64,000 bases of DNA from Lachnospiraceae bacterium (GCA_017449765.1 JAFTFE010000039.1:1-64000), one strand, 5' to 3'; shown: positions 17,008-26,454, numbered from the stretch's first letter. Numbers and translations are program-made. Notes: generated by a model not told the origin, from the sequence alone.

Positions 17008-17574
17008 ATGAAGGAAGAAAGAAAAGATACAAAACAGATTATAGCAGATACATTCAAGGAACTTTTATGTAAGTCTGCGATAGAGAAGATAACCGTCAAG
17101 GAGATAACAGAAAGATCGGGAGTAATAAGACCGACTTTTTATAATCACTTCAGTGATAAGTATGAGGTGTTGGAGTACATTATAAGAACCGAACTTCTTG
17201 AACCTATCAGACCGCTTTTATATAATAATATGATACCGGCTGCATATACGCTTCTGCTTTCAAATATCCAAAATGATATGGATTTTTACAAAAGAGCCGT
17301 ATTGATAGAGGGACAGAATTCATTTTCAAATATTGTCATATCATCAGTCACTGAGCTTTTGCTTGCAACCATAGAGAAGCTTCACCCGGTACATCATTTC
17401 AGATACAGCTGGATGTCCAGAGAGATGCTTGCTGAATATTATGCGAATACAATATGCTATATAGCCGTCAATTGGATAAAACGTGACTTCGCAATAAGTC
17501 CGGATGAACTGGCGGAAATATTCGAGTACATAAGCCATCATTCGTTTATAGATATATTTAATGACATAGTATAG
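17008..17574 (+). CDS. TetR/AcrR-family transcriptional regulator
   Basis: A 188-residue regulator. The N-terminal HTH reads IAEKITVKEITERSGV-like (IEKITVKEITERSGVIRP) and continues TFYNHFSDKYEVLEYI, the standard TetR recognition-helix region at about 25-60. The C-terminal helices resemble the DhaS-like TetR subgroup. I chose ATG 17008, because GGAGG at 16996-17000 is 7 nt before it; an in-frame ATG at 16981 has no ribosome site. Two matching palindromes lie between this gene and the MMPL exporter gene, so it most likely represses the exporter and perhaps itself. Confidence 0.85.
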   Translation: MKEERKDTKQIIADTFKELLCKSAIEKITVKEITERSGVIRPTFYNHFSDKYEVLEYIIRTELLEPIRPLLYNNMIPAAYTLLLSNIQNDMDFYKRAVLIEGQNSFSNIVISSVTELLLATIEKLHPVHHFRYSWMSREMLAEYYANTICYIAVNWIKRDFAISPDELAEIFEYISHHSFIDIFNDIV

Positions 17575-17606
17575 TATACATGAGATTGTATAAGGACATT
17601 TCGCCT

Positions 17607-17633
17607 CCAACCCCCGTCCCCGGGGGCATGATA
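17607..17633. repeat. Half copy of the GGGGACGGGGG palindrome
   Basis: This segment (CCAACCCCCGTCCCC followed by GGGGGCATGAT) matches the right half of the 55-bp palindrome at 28754-28808 and its flank at nearly every position. Here it lacks the matching left half. Confidence 0.65.
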
Positions 17634-17647
17634 TAAAGAAAGGGGAA

Positions 17648-17697
17648 TGTATATTGTTAGTATACAAAATGCTCAAAATGTATATTTTGGTTATACA
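17648..17697. promoter_or_regulatory. Twin 19-bp palindromes, likely TetR-type operators
   Basis: Two elements with the same plan TGTATA-N7-TATACA: TGTATATTGTTAGTATACA at 17648-17666 and TGTATATTTTGGTTATACA at 17679-17697. Their centres are 31 bp apart, about three helical turns, so bound dimers would sit on the same face. They lie between the tetR stop codon and the MMPL exporter start. Confidence 0.7.
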
Positions 17698-17701
17698 CTC
17701 A

Positions 17702-17736
17702 AAAAGGATTGGATATTTATTTTATCCGATCCTTTT
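17702..17736 (+). terminator. Hairpin between the operators and the exporter gene
   Basis: A 14-bp stem with one G-U pair, AAAAGGATTGGATA (17702-17715) and TATCCGATCCTTTT (17723-17736), with a 7-nt loop. The T run is short (four, within the stem), so it may be a weak or bidirectional terminator for the cls-tetR unit, or a leader hairpin of the exporter transcript. Confidence 0.55.
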
Positions 17737-17797
17737 CATATTATATAGAACGAAATGAGGCAATACTTATTAACCTCATAAAAGAAAAGGGAAAGAA

Positions 17798-19921
17798 GTG
17801 AGAAAGATGATTAATTTTGGAAAATGGGTAGTAAAACATAAGATTGCAATATTTGTAATCGGAATTCTTTTGCTGATCCCATCAGCTCTTGGTTATTTCA
17901 GTACAAGAGTAAACTATGATATCCTTACGTATCTTCCAAAGGACATTGAAACGATGAAAGGTCAGGATATTATGGTTGACGAATTCGGCACCGGAGCATT
18001 TTCAATGTGCGTCGTCGAAGGAATGTCAGATAAGGATATATCCAAGATGCGTAAGGAGATGGAAGCGGTACCAAATGTCAAGGCAGTTCTCTGGTATGAC
18101 TCTATAGTGGATTTGTCAATACCGAAGGAAATGCTGCCGGATAATATTAAGGAAATATTTTTAAATGAGGATACTGATTCAACATTATTGTTTGTGCTTT
18201 ATCCTACATCCATCTCAGATGATGATACGATGAAAGCTATTGATGAGTTAAGAAATATCATTAGCAAGCAAAGCTACCTCTCAGGTATGTCGGCGGTTAT
18301 AACGGATACGAAGGAGTTGTCCGATAAAGAAACTCCTATATATGTACTTATAGCAGTTGTGCTTGCAGTGGTTGTTCTCTCAATCTCGATGGATTCATTT
18401 CTTGTACCGTTGTTCTTCCTGCTTAGTATAGGAATGGCAATTATTTATAACCTGGGTACAAACGTGATACAGGGAGAGATATCATATGTGACACAAGCAC
18501 TTGCGGCTGTTCTTCAGTTAGGAGTTACGATGGATTACTCCATCTTCTTATGGCACAGCTATGAGGAAAAGCAGGAAGTATATCCGGGAGATAAGAACAG
18601 AGCGATGGCACATGCTATATCCAATACGATATCTTCTGTAGTAGGAAGCTCCATTACGACGGTGGCAGGTTTCATAGCTTTATGTTTCATGAGTTTCACA
18701 CTCGGACTTGATTTGGGTATCGTAATGGCGAAGGGTGTTATATTCGGAGTTATCGCATGCGTAACTGTTCTTCCTTCTATGATACTTATATTTGATAAGG
18801 CGATAGAGAAGACAAAACATAAGGTACTTCTGCCGGATATAAGCAGAATATCCTCATGGGTAGTAAATCACTTTTATATATTTATAGTGTTATTCGTAAT
18901 CATTCTTGTACCTGCAATATACGGTTACACACATACTGATGTATATTATGACCTTGCCGGTACACTTCCGAGAGACTTACAGAGCAGTATTGCAAATGAC
19001 AAGCTTAATGAAGAGTTCGAAATGGGAGCAACCCATATGATACTTCTTGACAGCAGTATAAGCAGCAAGGAAGTTATTAATATGACAAATGATATAAAGA
19101 CTGTAGATGGTGTCAAGAGTGTAGTGGGACTTGACAGTATGCTCGGCGGAACCATACCGAAAGCATTACTTCCTGAAGAATTGGTTTCAAATCTCGAAAA
19201 TGAAAATTATAAATTACTTCTTGTTATGTCAGAATACGCTGTAGCTACTGATGAAGTAAATGAACAGTGCGAGACAATCAAGAATATCGTTAAATCCTAT
19301 GACGAAAGCGGAATGTTAATCGGAGAGGCACCTTGTACAAAAGATCTTATTGAGATAACGGATAAGGACTTTAAGACAGTAAGTGCCGTATCAATAGGAG
19401 TTATATTCCTGATTATAGTATTCGTTTTCAAATCAATATCACTTCCGGTTATATTGGTTGCTGTTATTGAGTTTGCAATATTTATAAATATGGGTATACC
19501 GGCTTATACGGGAACGGTTCTTCCGTTTATTGCATCTATAGTTATTGGAACGATACAGCTTGGTGCGACGGTTGATTACGCAATCCTTATGACGAACAAA
19601 TACAAGCGTGGAAGGAATCACGGACTCGACAAGAAGCAGGCGATCATAGAAGGTATGGAATCTTCGGTACAGTCAATACTTGTAAGTGGTTTCAGTTTCT
19701 TTGCAGCTACATTCGGAGTTGGTATGTATTCAAACATAGATATGATTAGTTCGCTCTGTACACTGATGGCAAGAGGAGCTCTCATAAGTATGATAGTCGT
19801 TATACTTGTATTGCCGTCAATGTTCATGATATTTGACAAGATTATAATCAACACAAGTGTCGGTTTTAAACCTCACAAGGAAAAGCGACAGGAAACATAT
19901 AACGAGCAGCTGCAGGGTTAA
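17798..19921 (+). CDS. MMPL/RND-family exporter
   Basis: A 707-residue transporter with two repeats of one transmembrane helix, one extracytoplasmic domain and five further helices (helices near 15-35 and 185-345, then 355-380 and 525-690). Motifs such as GVTMDYSIFLWHSYEE and GATVDYAILMTNKY hold the acidic residue typical of proton-driven MMPL proteins. The first codon is a GTG with AAGGGA upstream; an ATG nine bases later is an alternative. The following gene encodes a secreted heptad-repeat protein, a frequent partner of clostridial MMPL transporters. Control by the adjacent TetR protein is likely. The cargo, perhaps a lipid or amphiphilic compound, is unknown. Confidence 0.9.
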   Translation: MRKMINFGKWVVKHKIAIFVIGILLLIPSALGYFSTRVNYDILTYLPKDIETMKGQDIMVDEFGTGAFSMCVVEGMSDKDISKMRKEMEAVPNVKAVLWYDSIVDLSIPKEMLPDNIKEIFLNEDTDSTLLFVLYPTSISDDDTMKAIDELRNIISKQSYLSGMSAVITDTKELSDKETPIYVLIAVVLAVVVLSISMDSFLVPLFFLLSIGMAIIYNLGTNVIQGEISYVTQALAAVLQLGVTMDYSIFLWHSYEEKQEVYPGDKNRAMAHAISNTISSVVGSSITTVAGFIALCFMSFTLGLDLGIVMAKGVIFGVIACVTVLPSMILIFDKAIEKTKHKVLLPDISRISSWVVNHFYIFIVLFVIILVPAIYGYTHTDVYYDLAGTLPRDLQSSIANDKLNEEFEMGATHMILLDSSISSKEVINMTNDIKTVDGVKSVVGLDSMLGGTIPKALLPEELVSNLENENYKLLLVMSEYAVATDEVNEQCETIKNIVKSYDESGMLIGEAPCTKDLIEITDKDFKTVSAVSIGVIFLIIVFVFKSISLPVILVAVIEFAIFINMGIPAYTGTVLPFIASIVIGTIQLGATVDYAILMTNKYKRGRNHGLDKKQAIIEGMESSVQSILVSGFSFFAATFGVGMYSNIDMISSLCTLMARGALISMIVVILVLPSMFMIFDKIIINTSVGFKPHKEKRQETYNEQLQG

Positions 19922-19943
19922 ATAAAGGGAAAGGATGATAGTT

Positions 19944-22670
19944 ATGATAGATATTAAAGAGTATTTTAAAAGGAATAGAAAATATGCCATATGCAGTGTT
20001 ACAGCTATGGCAGTATTGGGAGCATCTTGCTTTGCAGGTACAAATTACAGAAGCATTCCTGTAAATGATTATCAGCAGGAAGTTCTTGCAGAAAATGAAT
20101 CTGTGGAATTAACTCCTGAGGAAAAGGATGCATTGGTTGATGATATAACTTCAAAGCTTAGTGTTACAGAGAAGGACGTGTATAAGGATGAGACCGTTTA
20201 TGCATTTGCAGATGCATCAGGAAAGGTAGATAATATAGTAGTAAGCGAATGGCTCAGAAACCCGGATAAGAAGTCAGAACTTGTGGATAAGACAGACCTT
20301 AAGGACATAGAAAATGTTAAGGGTGACGAGGCATTTTCACAAAGCGGAGACACTATCAAGTGGCAGGCAAACGGAAATGACATATATTATCAGGGAACAA
20401 CTGATAAGGAACTTCCTGTAAGTGTAAATGTAACCTATTATTTAGACGGCAAGGAAACTAAGGCTTCCGATATGGCAGGTAAGAGTGGTAAGGTTACAAT
20501 AAGATTTGACTACACCAATAATACTTCTGTTGAGAAGGAGATTAACGGCAAGAAGGAAGATGTTTCAGTACCGTTTGTTGCAATATCAGGACTCATACTT
20601 GATGAGAATGCAACTAATATAGAGGTTACAAATGGCAAGACGATGCCACAGGGTGGTAACACAATAGTTATAGGATATGCTGTACCCGGACTTAAAGACA
20701 GTCTTGATATGGACGATGAAAGCCTTGGAGATTTGAGTATACCTGAGTATTTTGAGGTGAGTGCGGATGTTACTGATTTCTCTCTTGATATGACAGTGAC
20801 TGCAGTTGTATCGGCATCAGAATTTAATATGGAAAGCGGATTGAATACTTCAGAGCTTGATGATATGGTGAGTCAGATTAGCGAAGCAGGTGATGCATTG
20901 GCAGATGGTTCTACACAGCTTGCAGATGGAACCGCAACCTTGCTTGCTAATATGAGCGATTTTGAAGCCGGTGCCAATCAGTTGGTTACGGGTGCAAACC
21001 AGTTAAAGACCGGAGCGGATTCACTTAAGACCGGAGCAGATTCAGTAAATGAAGGAGCAAATCAGCTTAAGACCGGGGCAGATGCATTAAAGACCGGAGT
21101 TGATGCGGTAAATACCGGAGCAAATGATTTAAAGAACGGAATAGATGCGGTAAATACCGGAGCAAATGATTTAAAGAGCGGAGCAGATGCGGTAAATACC
21201 GGAGCAAATGATTTAAAGAGCGGAGCAGATGCAGTAAATACCGGAGCAAATGATTTAAAGAGCGGAGTTGATGCGGTAAATACCGGAGCAAATGATTTAA
21301 AGAGCGGAGCAGACGAGCTTGCAACAGGAGCGGGTGAGCTTAAGACCGGTATGGATAACCTTGTAACCAGCTCGGATTCACTTGCAACAGGTGTAAGTAC
21401 GATTAATCAGAGTGCACAATCTATAAGTCAGGGAGTAACGGCACTTGATACTGCACTTAATACCCAGATGAGTGATGAAGAAAAGGCAGCTGTTTCGGCA
21501 CAGGCGAGTGCGGTGGCTACAGAGACTGTTAATTCACAATTTGCAGAAGGAACAGAAACATATAATTATATATATAATCAGGCTACTTCCTCATTTAAGT
21601 CAGCACTTACAGATGAAACTATGGTACAGGGAATGTCTGCTCAGGTTGCGGCAGGAATAAAATCAAGTGATGAGATAGCGCAATTAAAGAATGCACTATA
21701 TACAGCAGGAACAGTGCAGGCATATCAGGGTGCTGTTGCACAGTATCAGGCAGCAGGTGTTACACCTCCTGATTATGCAACATTTGCAGCAAGTCTTAGT
21801 GAAGAACAAAAGGCAGAAATAATGGCCGGAGTTAATGCTCAGCTTAATGCTGTAGCAGACACGCTCGCATCTACTGTCACCACTCAGATTACTTCTGGTA
21901 TTGCAGAGCAAGGAGCAGATAATATTGGTCAGAATGTAGTAGCAGCATGCAAGGAATCAGCGAGTACCGCAGCAGGTCAGGCAGCAGGTCAGGCAGCAGT
22001 TTCGGGAGCTGAGGGAGCTAAACAACAGATAGCAGGACAGATAGAGGCAGTAGGTGAAAATGGTTACAGTCTTGTCTCAGGTACACAGGCTCTTGCTCAG
22101 GGAACAGCCACATTAAATGATAAAATACCAAGTCTTACTGCAGGAGTTAGTAAGCTTTCAGAAGGAGTTAACCAGATTGCTACAGGTAGCAGCCAGCTTG
22201 CAGACGGAAGCAGCAAACTTGCAGACGGAACAGCACAGCTTGCAGACGGAAGCAGTAAACTTGCAGACGGAACAGCACAGCTTGTAGGTGGAAGCAGTCA
22301 GCTTGCAGACGGAACAAGTCAGCTCGCAAGTGGAAGTGCACAGCTTGCAAGCGGAAGTGCTCAGTTGGCAGCAGGAAGCAGTCAACTTGCAGACGGAACT
22401 AAGAAGCTTGCAGATGGAAGTGTTCAGATAGCTGATGGTGTATCGCAGCTTAATAGTGGTGCAAACGAGTTAAGTGATGGAATGAACGAATTTAATGATA
22501 CAGCAATCAAGAAGATTGTGGAGACATATAATGGAGATGTTAAGGATTTGGCAGGAAGACTTGAAGCAGTGTTTGAAGCATCATCGGAATATCAGACGTT
22601 TACGGATATTAATGAAGGTGATGCCGGAATTACCAAATTCATTATTAAAACTAACGGTATAACAGAATAA
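19944..22670 (+). CDS. Membrane-anchored xxxLxxG heptad-repeat protein (YhgE/Pip-related)
   Basis: A 908-residue envelope protein. After 14 basic residues comes one hydrophobic helix (about 15-33), a signal anchor ending in LGASC (a poor lipobox). Residues about 40-290 are a beta-rich domain with VTYYLDGK and VIGYAVPGL. From about 300 come long runs of xxxLxxG heptads, first as GANDLKSGADAVNT-type 14-mers, then as LADGSSQ/LADGTAQ 7-mers near 745-845. Such heptads occur in YhgE/Pip-type proteins, but the usual C-terminal permease domain is missing. I chose ATG 19944, 9 nt after AAAGG; ATG 19935 is possible. It follows the MMPL gene closely and probably works with it as an extracytoplasmic coiled stalk; that is inference. 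Confidence 0.82.
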   Translation: MIDIKEYFKRNRKYAICSVTAMAVLGASCFAGTNYRSIPVNDYQQEVLAENESVELTPEEKDALVDDITSKLSVTEKDVYKDETVYAFADASGKVDNIVVSEWLRNPDKKSELVDKTDLKDIENVKGDEAFSQSGDTIKWQANGNDIYYQGTTDKELPVSVNVTYYLDGKETKASDMAGKSGKVTIRFDYTNNTSVEKEINGKKEDVSVPFVAISGLILDENATNIEVTNGKTMPQGGNTIVIGYAVPGLKDSLDMDDESLGDLSIPEYFEVSADVTDFSLDMTVTAVVSASEFNMESGLNTSELDDMVSQISEAGDALADGSTQLADGTATLLANMSDFEAGANQLVTGANQLKTGADSLKTGADSVNEGANQLKTGADALKTGVDAVNTGANDLKNGIDAVNTGANDLKSGADAVNTGANDLKSGADAVNTGANDLKSGVDAVNTGANDLKSGADELATGAGELKTGMDNLVTSSDSLATGVSTINQSAQSISQGVTALDTALNTQMSDEEKAAVSAQASAVATETVNSQFAEGTETYNYIYNQATSSFKSALTDETMVQGMSAQVAAGIKSSDEIAQLKNALYTAGTVQAYQGAVAQYQAAGVTPPDYATFAASLSEEQKAEIMAGVNAQLNAVADTLASTVTTQITSGIAEQGADNIGQNVVAACKESASTAAGQAAGQAAVSGAEGAKQQIAGQIEAVGENGYSLVSGTQALAQGTATLNDKIPSLTAGVSKLSEGVNQIATGSSQLADGSSKLADGTAQLADGSSKLADGTAQLVGGSSQLADGTSQLASGSAQLASGSAQLAAGSSQLADGTKKLADGSVQIADGVSQLNSGANELSDGMNEFNDTAIKKIVETYNGDVKDLAGRLEAVFEASSEYQTFTDINEGDAGITKFIIKTNGITE
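21096..21305 (+). repeat. Five tandem 42-bp repeats inside the heptad-repeat gene
   Basis: Units start at 21096, 21138, 21180, 21222 and 21264, each encoding a 14-residue double heptad of the form G(A/V/I)DAVNTGANDLK(S/N). The DNA copies are nearly identical, which suggests recent duplication and possible copy-number variation. A second set of 21-bp units lies at about 22190-22440. Confidence 0.9.
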
Positions 22671-22684
22671 AATTCTTTCCCCGG

Positions 22685-22733
22685 AGGGTGCCGGTATGTA
22701 TTCGACATACGGCGCCCTTCTTTATTTTTTTTT
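22685..22733 (+). terminator. Terminator of the exporter operon
   Basis: GGGTGCCGGTATGT (22686-22699) pairs with ACATACGGCGCCC (22705-22716 region) with one bulge, followed by a T-rich tail to 22733. Confidence 0.85.
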
Positions 22734-22751
22734 CAAAACATCTGATTTTTG

Positions 22752-22779
22752 TTGTTTTTTATTTGATTTGACATATAAT
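22752..22779 (+). promoter_or_regulatory. Likely promoter of the MATE gene
   Basis: TTGTTT at 22752-22757 and TATAAT at 22774-22779 with a 16-nt spacer, 36 bp before the start codon. Confidence 0.5.
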
Positions 22780-22815
22780 TAGAAGCAGGAAATATTAAAG
22801 GGGCAGCAAAAAGAT

Positions 22816-24147
22816 ATGACGCATAAATCAAACCTGTTACGTGAATTAATAATTCTTTCCATACCTGCCATATGTGAAGAGATACTAAGTACCTTGCTTC
22901 AATATGTTGATACAGCAATGGTCGGACATCTTGGTGAAGAAGCTACGGCTGCCGTAAGTACCACCACAACAATAGGATGGCTGATAGGAGGCTTTTTTCA
23001 TTCTATTGGAATTGCACTACTTGCGATGATGTCAAAATCCTATGGAGAGGGTAATGAAGATAAATTAAAAAATCTTGCGGGACAGGCTGTAATTCTTGTG
23101 CTTGGGGCAGGAATTACAGTCGGAGTGATTTCTATTTTGCTCGCGGGCTGCATACCTGTTTGGATGGGAGCAGAAGAGAATATCAGACAGGATGCATATA
23201 GGTATTTTTTTATAATAAGCATACCGATGATTTTTCGCGCCGCAGCACTTATATTTGGCTCGTGCATTAGAGCAACACTTGATACGAGAAGCCCCATGAT
23301 AGTTAATATAATTGCAAATGTTATTAATATAATTCTTGACTGGATTCTGATATATGTGTTTGATATGGGGGTAGTGGGAGCAGCTTATGCAACCGCAATT
23401 TGTTATACGATAGCGGGTACGCTTATGTTTGTAGTGTTTATACATAAAAAGCAGCTTGCAATATCAAAGCAAAGTATCAAAGCAAATAAAGAACTTTTTA
23501 GTGAGATAGCAAGGGTTGCACTTCCTGCGGCAGGCACCAGGATAACATCTTCCCTTGGATATGTTGTCTTTGCGGGACTTGTGTCAAGTATGGGTACAGG
23601 AATATTTGCCGCACATTCCATTGCTGTAAATGCAGAAACAATATTTTATATACCGGGCTATGGATTAAGCTCTGCTACATCTGCTATGATAGGAGTTGCC
23701 TATGGTGAAAAAAATATCAATAGACTTAAATCCATTATGAAAGTAAGCACAGTGATAACAATATGTATAATGGTGATAAACGGATTAATTCTTTACATTT
23801 TTGCATATCCGCTTATGAGTTTTTTTACAAGCAGTATCAATGCGGCAACACTTGGTGCGAGAATGCTAAGAATTGTTGCATTTACGGAACCTTTTTTCGG
23901 ACTTATGATTGCCATGCAAGGTATATTTTACGGACTTGGAAAGACAGGAAATGTATTTATTACTGAGACCTTTAGTATGTGGGGAATAAGGATTATATTT
24001 ACCATACTTTGTGTTAAGCTTTGGCACACCGGACTTAAGGAAGTTTGGTACTGTATGATAGCAGATAATATCTGTAAGGCAAGTCTTCTTGGTATTTCCA
24101 TGATAATATTTACAAAGCGGAAATTACCATTGATGATAAAGGAGTAG
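22816..24147 (+). CDS. MATE-family efflux transporter
   Basis: A 443-residue, 12-helix cation-coupled multidrug/toxin exporter. The two MatE halves are visible (LSIPAICEEILSTLLQYVDT at the start, LPAAGTRITSSLGYVVFAGL at the middle) with the family's AMVGHLGEEATAAVS pattern. AAAGGGG lies about 12 nt upstream of the ATG. The DNA downstream leads into the C-S lyase gene after about 70 bp without a clear terminator. The substrate cannot be assigned. Confidence 0.9.
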   Translation: MTHKSNLLRELIILSIPAICEEILSTLLQYVDTAMVGHLGEEATAAVSTTTTIGWLIGGFFHSIGIALLAMMSKSYGEGNEDKLKNLAGQAVILVLGAGITVGVISILLAGCIPVWMGAEENIRQDAYRYFFIISIPMIFRAAALIFGSCIRATLDTRSPMIVNIIANVINIILDWILIYVFDMGVVGAAYATAICYTIAGTLMFVVFIHKKQLAISKQSIKANKELFSEIARVALPAAGTRITSSLGYVVFAGLVSSMGTGIFAAHSIAVNAETIFYIPGYGLSSATSAMIGVAYGEKNINRLKSIMKVSTVITICIMVINGLILYIFAYPLMSFFTSSINAATLGARMLRIVAFTEPFFGLMIAMQGIFYGLGKTGNVFITETFSMWGIRIIFTILCVKLWHTGLKEVWYCMIADNICKASLLGISMIIFTKRKLPLMIKE

Positions 24148-24218
24148 AAACAAAGTTTTTTGATAAAATGTTCAGAGGATTTTTATAATTGGAATCGGAA
24201 AGGAGTAAAGTAACCGAT

Positions 24219-25403
24219 ATGGAAAAAAAAGAATTAATATATGATTTTGATAAGGTTGTTGATAGGAAGAATACTTATTCGACAAAGTGGAATGTCAAGG
24301 AAGGTGAGCTTCCAATGTGGGTCGCAGATATGGATTTTGAGACTGCACCCGAGATAGTATCGGCACTTTCCGAGAGGCTTTCCAATAAGATTTTCGGATA
24401 TACGGATATACCCAAGGAATGGTATGAAGCATATATTAGCTGGTGGAAAAAGCGCCATGACATTGAGATAAAAAGGGAATGGCTGATATACAGTACAGGA
24501 GTTATACCTACCTTGTCAAGTACAGTAAGAAAGATTACTTCTCCCGCTGAAAATGTTGTTATTCTTACGCCTGTTTACAATATGTTTTATAACAGTATCT
24601 TAAATAATGGAAGAAATGTTCTTGAAAGCCGGCTTATTTATGAAAAAGGAAGATATAGTATAGATTATGATGATTTGGAAAATAAACTTGCCAATCCTCA
24701 GAGTTCACTTATGATATTTTGTAATCCGCACAATCCAATCGGGAGAATATGGAGTAAAGAGGAGCTTTCACGGGTAGGAAGATTATGCCTTGAAAATGAT
24801 GTGTGGATTCTTGTTGATGAGATACATTGTGACTTGACATTTCCGGGGAAGGAATATGTTCCTTTTCTATCCCTTGATGATGAACTTATAAATAATGCTA
24901 TAATTGCCATATCACCGACAAAAACCTTTAATCTTGCCGGACTTCAGACTTCAGCTGCTGTTATACCTGACAAATCTATAAGGCATAAGGTGTGGAGGCA
25001 GATTAATACAGATGAGGTAGGGGAACCGAATGCTTTTGCCATAGATGCCGTTACCTCTGCCTTTGGAAAAGGTGAAAAATGGCTTGATGAATTAAGGGCT
25101 TATATATATAATAATAAATGCATTGTTGAAGAATACTTAAATGACAATATAGAGGAAGTGTCACTTGTGTATTCGGAAGCAACATATCTTTTATGGCTTG
25201 ATTGCAATAAAATAACCGATAGCTCGGTCAAACTTGCAAAGCACATCAGAAAAAAAACTGGACTATTTCTTTTGGCAGGTTCACATTACGGACCGGGCGG
25301 AGAATGCTTTTTGAGGCTTAATATTGCATGTCCTAAAGAATTATTATATGACGGGTTAAAAAGACTTGAAGAAGGTATTCATTCGTATGAAAAAACTAAC
25401 TAA
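24219..25403 (+). CDS. MalY/PatB-type PLP-dependent C-S lyase
   Basis: Fold-type I PLP enzyme that probably cleaves cystathionine or cysteine conjugates to pyruvate, ammonia and a thiol. The start YDFDKVVDRKNTYSTKW is the family's typical N-terminus; other marks are WVADMDFETAP, FCNPHNPIGR, VDEIHCDLTF and the Schiff-base lysine in SPTKTFNLAG (about Lys235). The 394-residue form begins at ATG 24219. An in-frame TTG at 24189 would add ten non-conserved residues and overlaps the AAAGGAG site at 24199-24205, so I reject it. The next gene follows within 12 bp. Confidence 0.88.
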   Translation: MEKKELIYDFDKVVDRKNTYSTKWNVKEGELPMWVADMDFETAPEIVSALSERLSNKIFGYTDIPKEWYEAYISWWKKRHDIEIKREWLIYSTGVIPTLSSTVRKITSPAENVVILTPVYNMFYNSILNNGRNVLESRLIYEKGRYSIDYDDLENKLANPQSSLMIFCNPHNPIGRIWSKEELSRVGRLCLENDVWILVDEIHCDLTFPGKEYVPFLSLDDELINNAIIAISPTKTFNLAGLQTSAAVIPDKSIRHKVWRQINTDEVGEPNAFAIDAVTSAFGKGEKWLDELRAYIYNNKCIVEEYLNDNIEEVSLVYSEATYLLWLDCNKITDSSVKLAKHIRKKTGLFLLAGSHYGPGGECFLRLNIACPKELLYDGLKRLEEGIHSYEKTN

Positions 25404-25415
25404 GGAGATACAAAA

Positions 25416-26270
25416 GTGAATGATAATATAACCAACATAAGTGGGAAAATATATACAGGAGAGCGTTCATTATATATGGCAAGAGATCTTGTTATAGAGG
25501 ATACAATATTCGGTGAGGGAGAGTCACCTTTAAAGGAAAGTCGAAATATCAGACTTAATGGGAGTATGTTTAAATGGAAATATCCTCTTTGGTATTCAAA
25601 AAATATAGAAGTTAAGAATTCCTCATGGTTTGAGATGGCAAGAGCAGGAGTATGGTATACGGAAGATATTTCGGTTGAGGATTGTGCAATAGAAGCACCG
25701 AAGAATTTCAGAAGATGCAAAAATATTTCGCTTAAAAACGTATCATTTCCGGATGCCAAGGAAACACTGTGGAACTGTGAGGATGTTACACTTAAAAATG
25801 TAACTGCCAAGGGTACATATTTCGGAATGAATTCAAATAATATAAAAGTTGACAATCTTGCACTTTACGGAGATTATTCGTTTGATGGCGGAAAAAATAT
25901 AGAGATCAGGAATTCAAAGCTTCTTTCAAAGGATGCTTTCTGGAATTGTGAGAATGTTGTGGTATATGATTCATTTATATCAGGAGAGTATCTCGGCTGG
26001 AATTCAAAGAACCTTACATTTATTAATTGCATGATAGAGAGTCTGCAAGGTATGTGCTACATAGAGAACCTTGTTATGAAAGACTGCAAGCTGCTTGATA
26101 CTACGCTTGCTTTTGAATATTCAACCGTGGATGTCGAAATAATTGGTCATATCGGCAGTGTGAAAAATCCTTTGAGCGGCAGGATATCCGCCGGGTCTAT
26201 TGGCGAACTTATCATGGAAGATGATAAAGTAGATGTAGAAAAGACGCAAATTAAAATCATCGGAGAATGA
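25416..26270 (+). CDS. DUF3737 family beta-helix protein
   Basis: A 284-residue protein made of short repeats (NIRLNGSMFKWKYPLWYSKN, EVKNSSWFEMARAGVWYT and similar) with the spacing of a right-handed parallel beta-helix, matching DUF3737. Function is unestablished. It starts with GTG 25416, eight bases after AAGGAG, which directly follows the stop codon of the C-S lyase gene; the two are surely co-transcribed. There is no signal peptide, so it is cytoplasmic. Confidence 0.85.
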   Translation: MNDNITNISGKIYTGERSLYMARDLVIEDTIFGEGESPLKESRNIRLNGSMFKWKYPLWYSKNIEVKNSSWFEMARAGVWYTEDISVEDCAIEAPKNFRRCKNISLKNVSFPDAKETLWNCEDVTLKNVTAKGTYFGMNSNNIKVDNLALYGDYSFDGGKNIEIRNSKLLSKDAFWNCENVVVYDSFISGEYLGWNSKNLTFINCMIESLQGMCYIENLVMKDCKLLDTTLAFEYSTVDVEIIGHIGSVKNPLSGRISAGSIGELIMEDDKVDVEKTQIKIIGE

Positions 26271-26287
26271 TTCCGGTGATTTTTTTT
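26253..26287 (+). terminator. Terminator after the DUF3737 gene
   Basis: AAAATCATCGGA (26253-26264) pairs with TCCGGTGATTTT (26272-26283) with one G-U, followed by a T run to 26287. The hairpin includes the stop codon. Confidence 0.85.
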
Positions 26288-26347
26288 ACTTATTATTACA
26301 CTTTCGTATCATTAAGATATATAAATACTATTTTATATGATGTACTC

Positions 26348-26376
26348 TTGACAATAGAAAATGTTAGTGCTATATT
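26348..26376 (+). promoter_or_regulatory. Promoter of lon
   Basis: TTGACA at 26348-26353 and TATATT at 26371-26376, spacer 17 nt. The CIRCE operator begins 8 bp downstream of the -10, so it covers the likely start site. Confidence 0.85.
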
Positions 26377-26383
26377 AATGTTA

Positions 26384-26410
26384 TTAGCACTCAATAAATT
26401 AGAGTGCTAA
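26384..26410. promoter_or_regulatory. CIRCE operator (HrcA binding site)
   Basis: TTAGCACTC (26384-26392), nine bases, GAGTGCTAA (26402-26410): an exact match to the CIRCE consensus. HrcA bound here would block initiation of lon at normal temperature. Confidence 0.97.
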
Positions 26411-26454
26411 TAAACAGAATCCGATTATTATTTTTGATTTAAGGAGGTTATAAA

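Noticed and set aside
21096..21305. CRISPR-like array
   Set aside because: The 42-bp units are directly adjacent, without spacers, and are in frame within a protein gene as heptad repeats.
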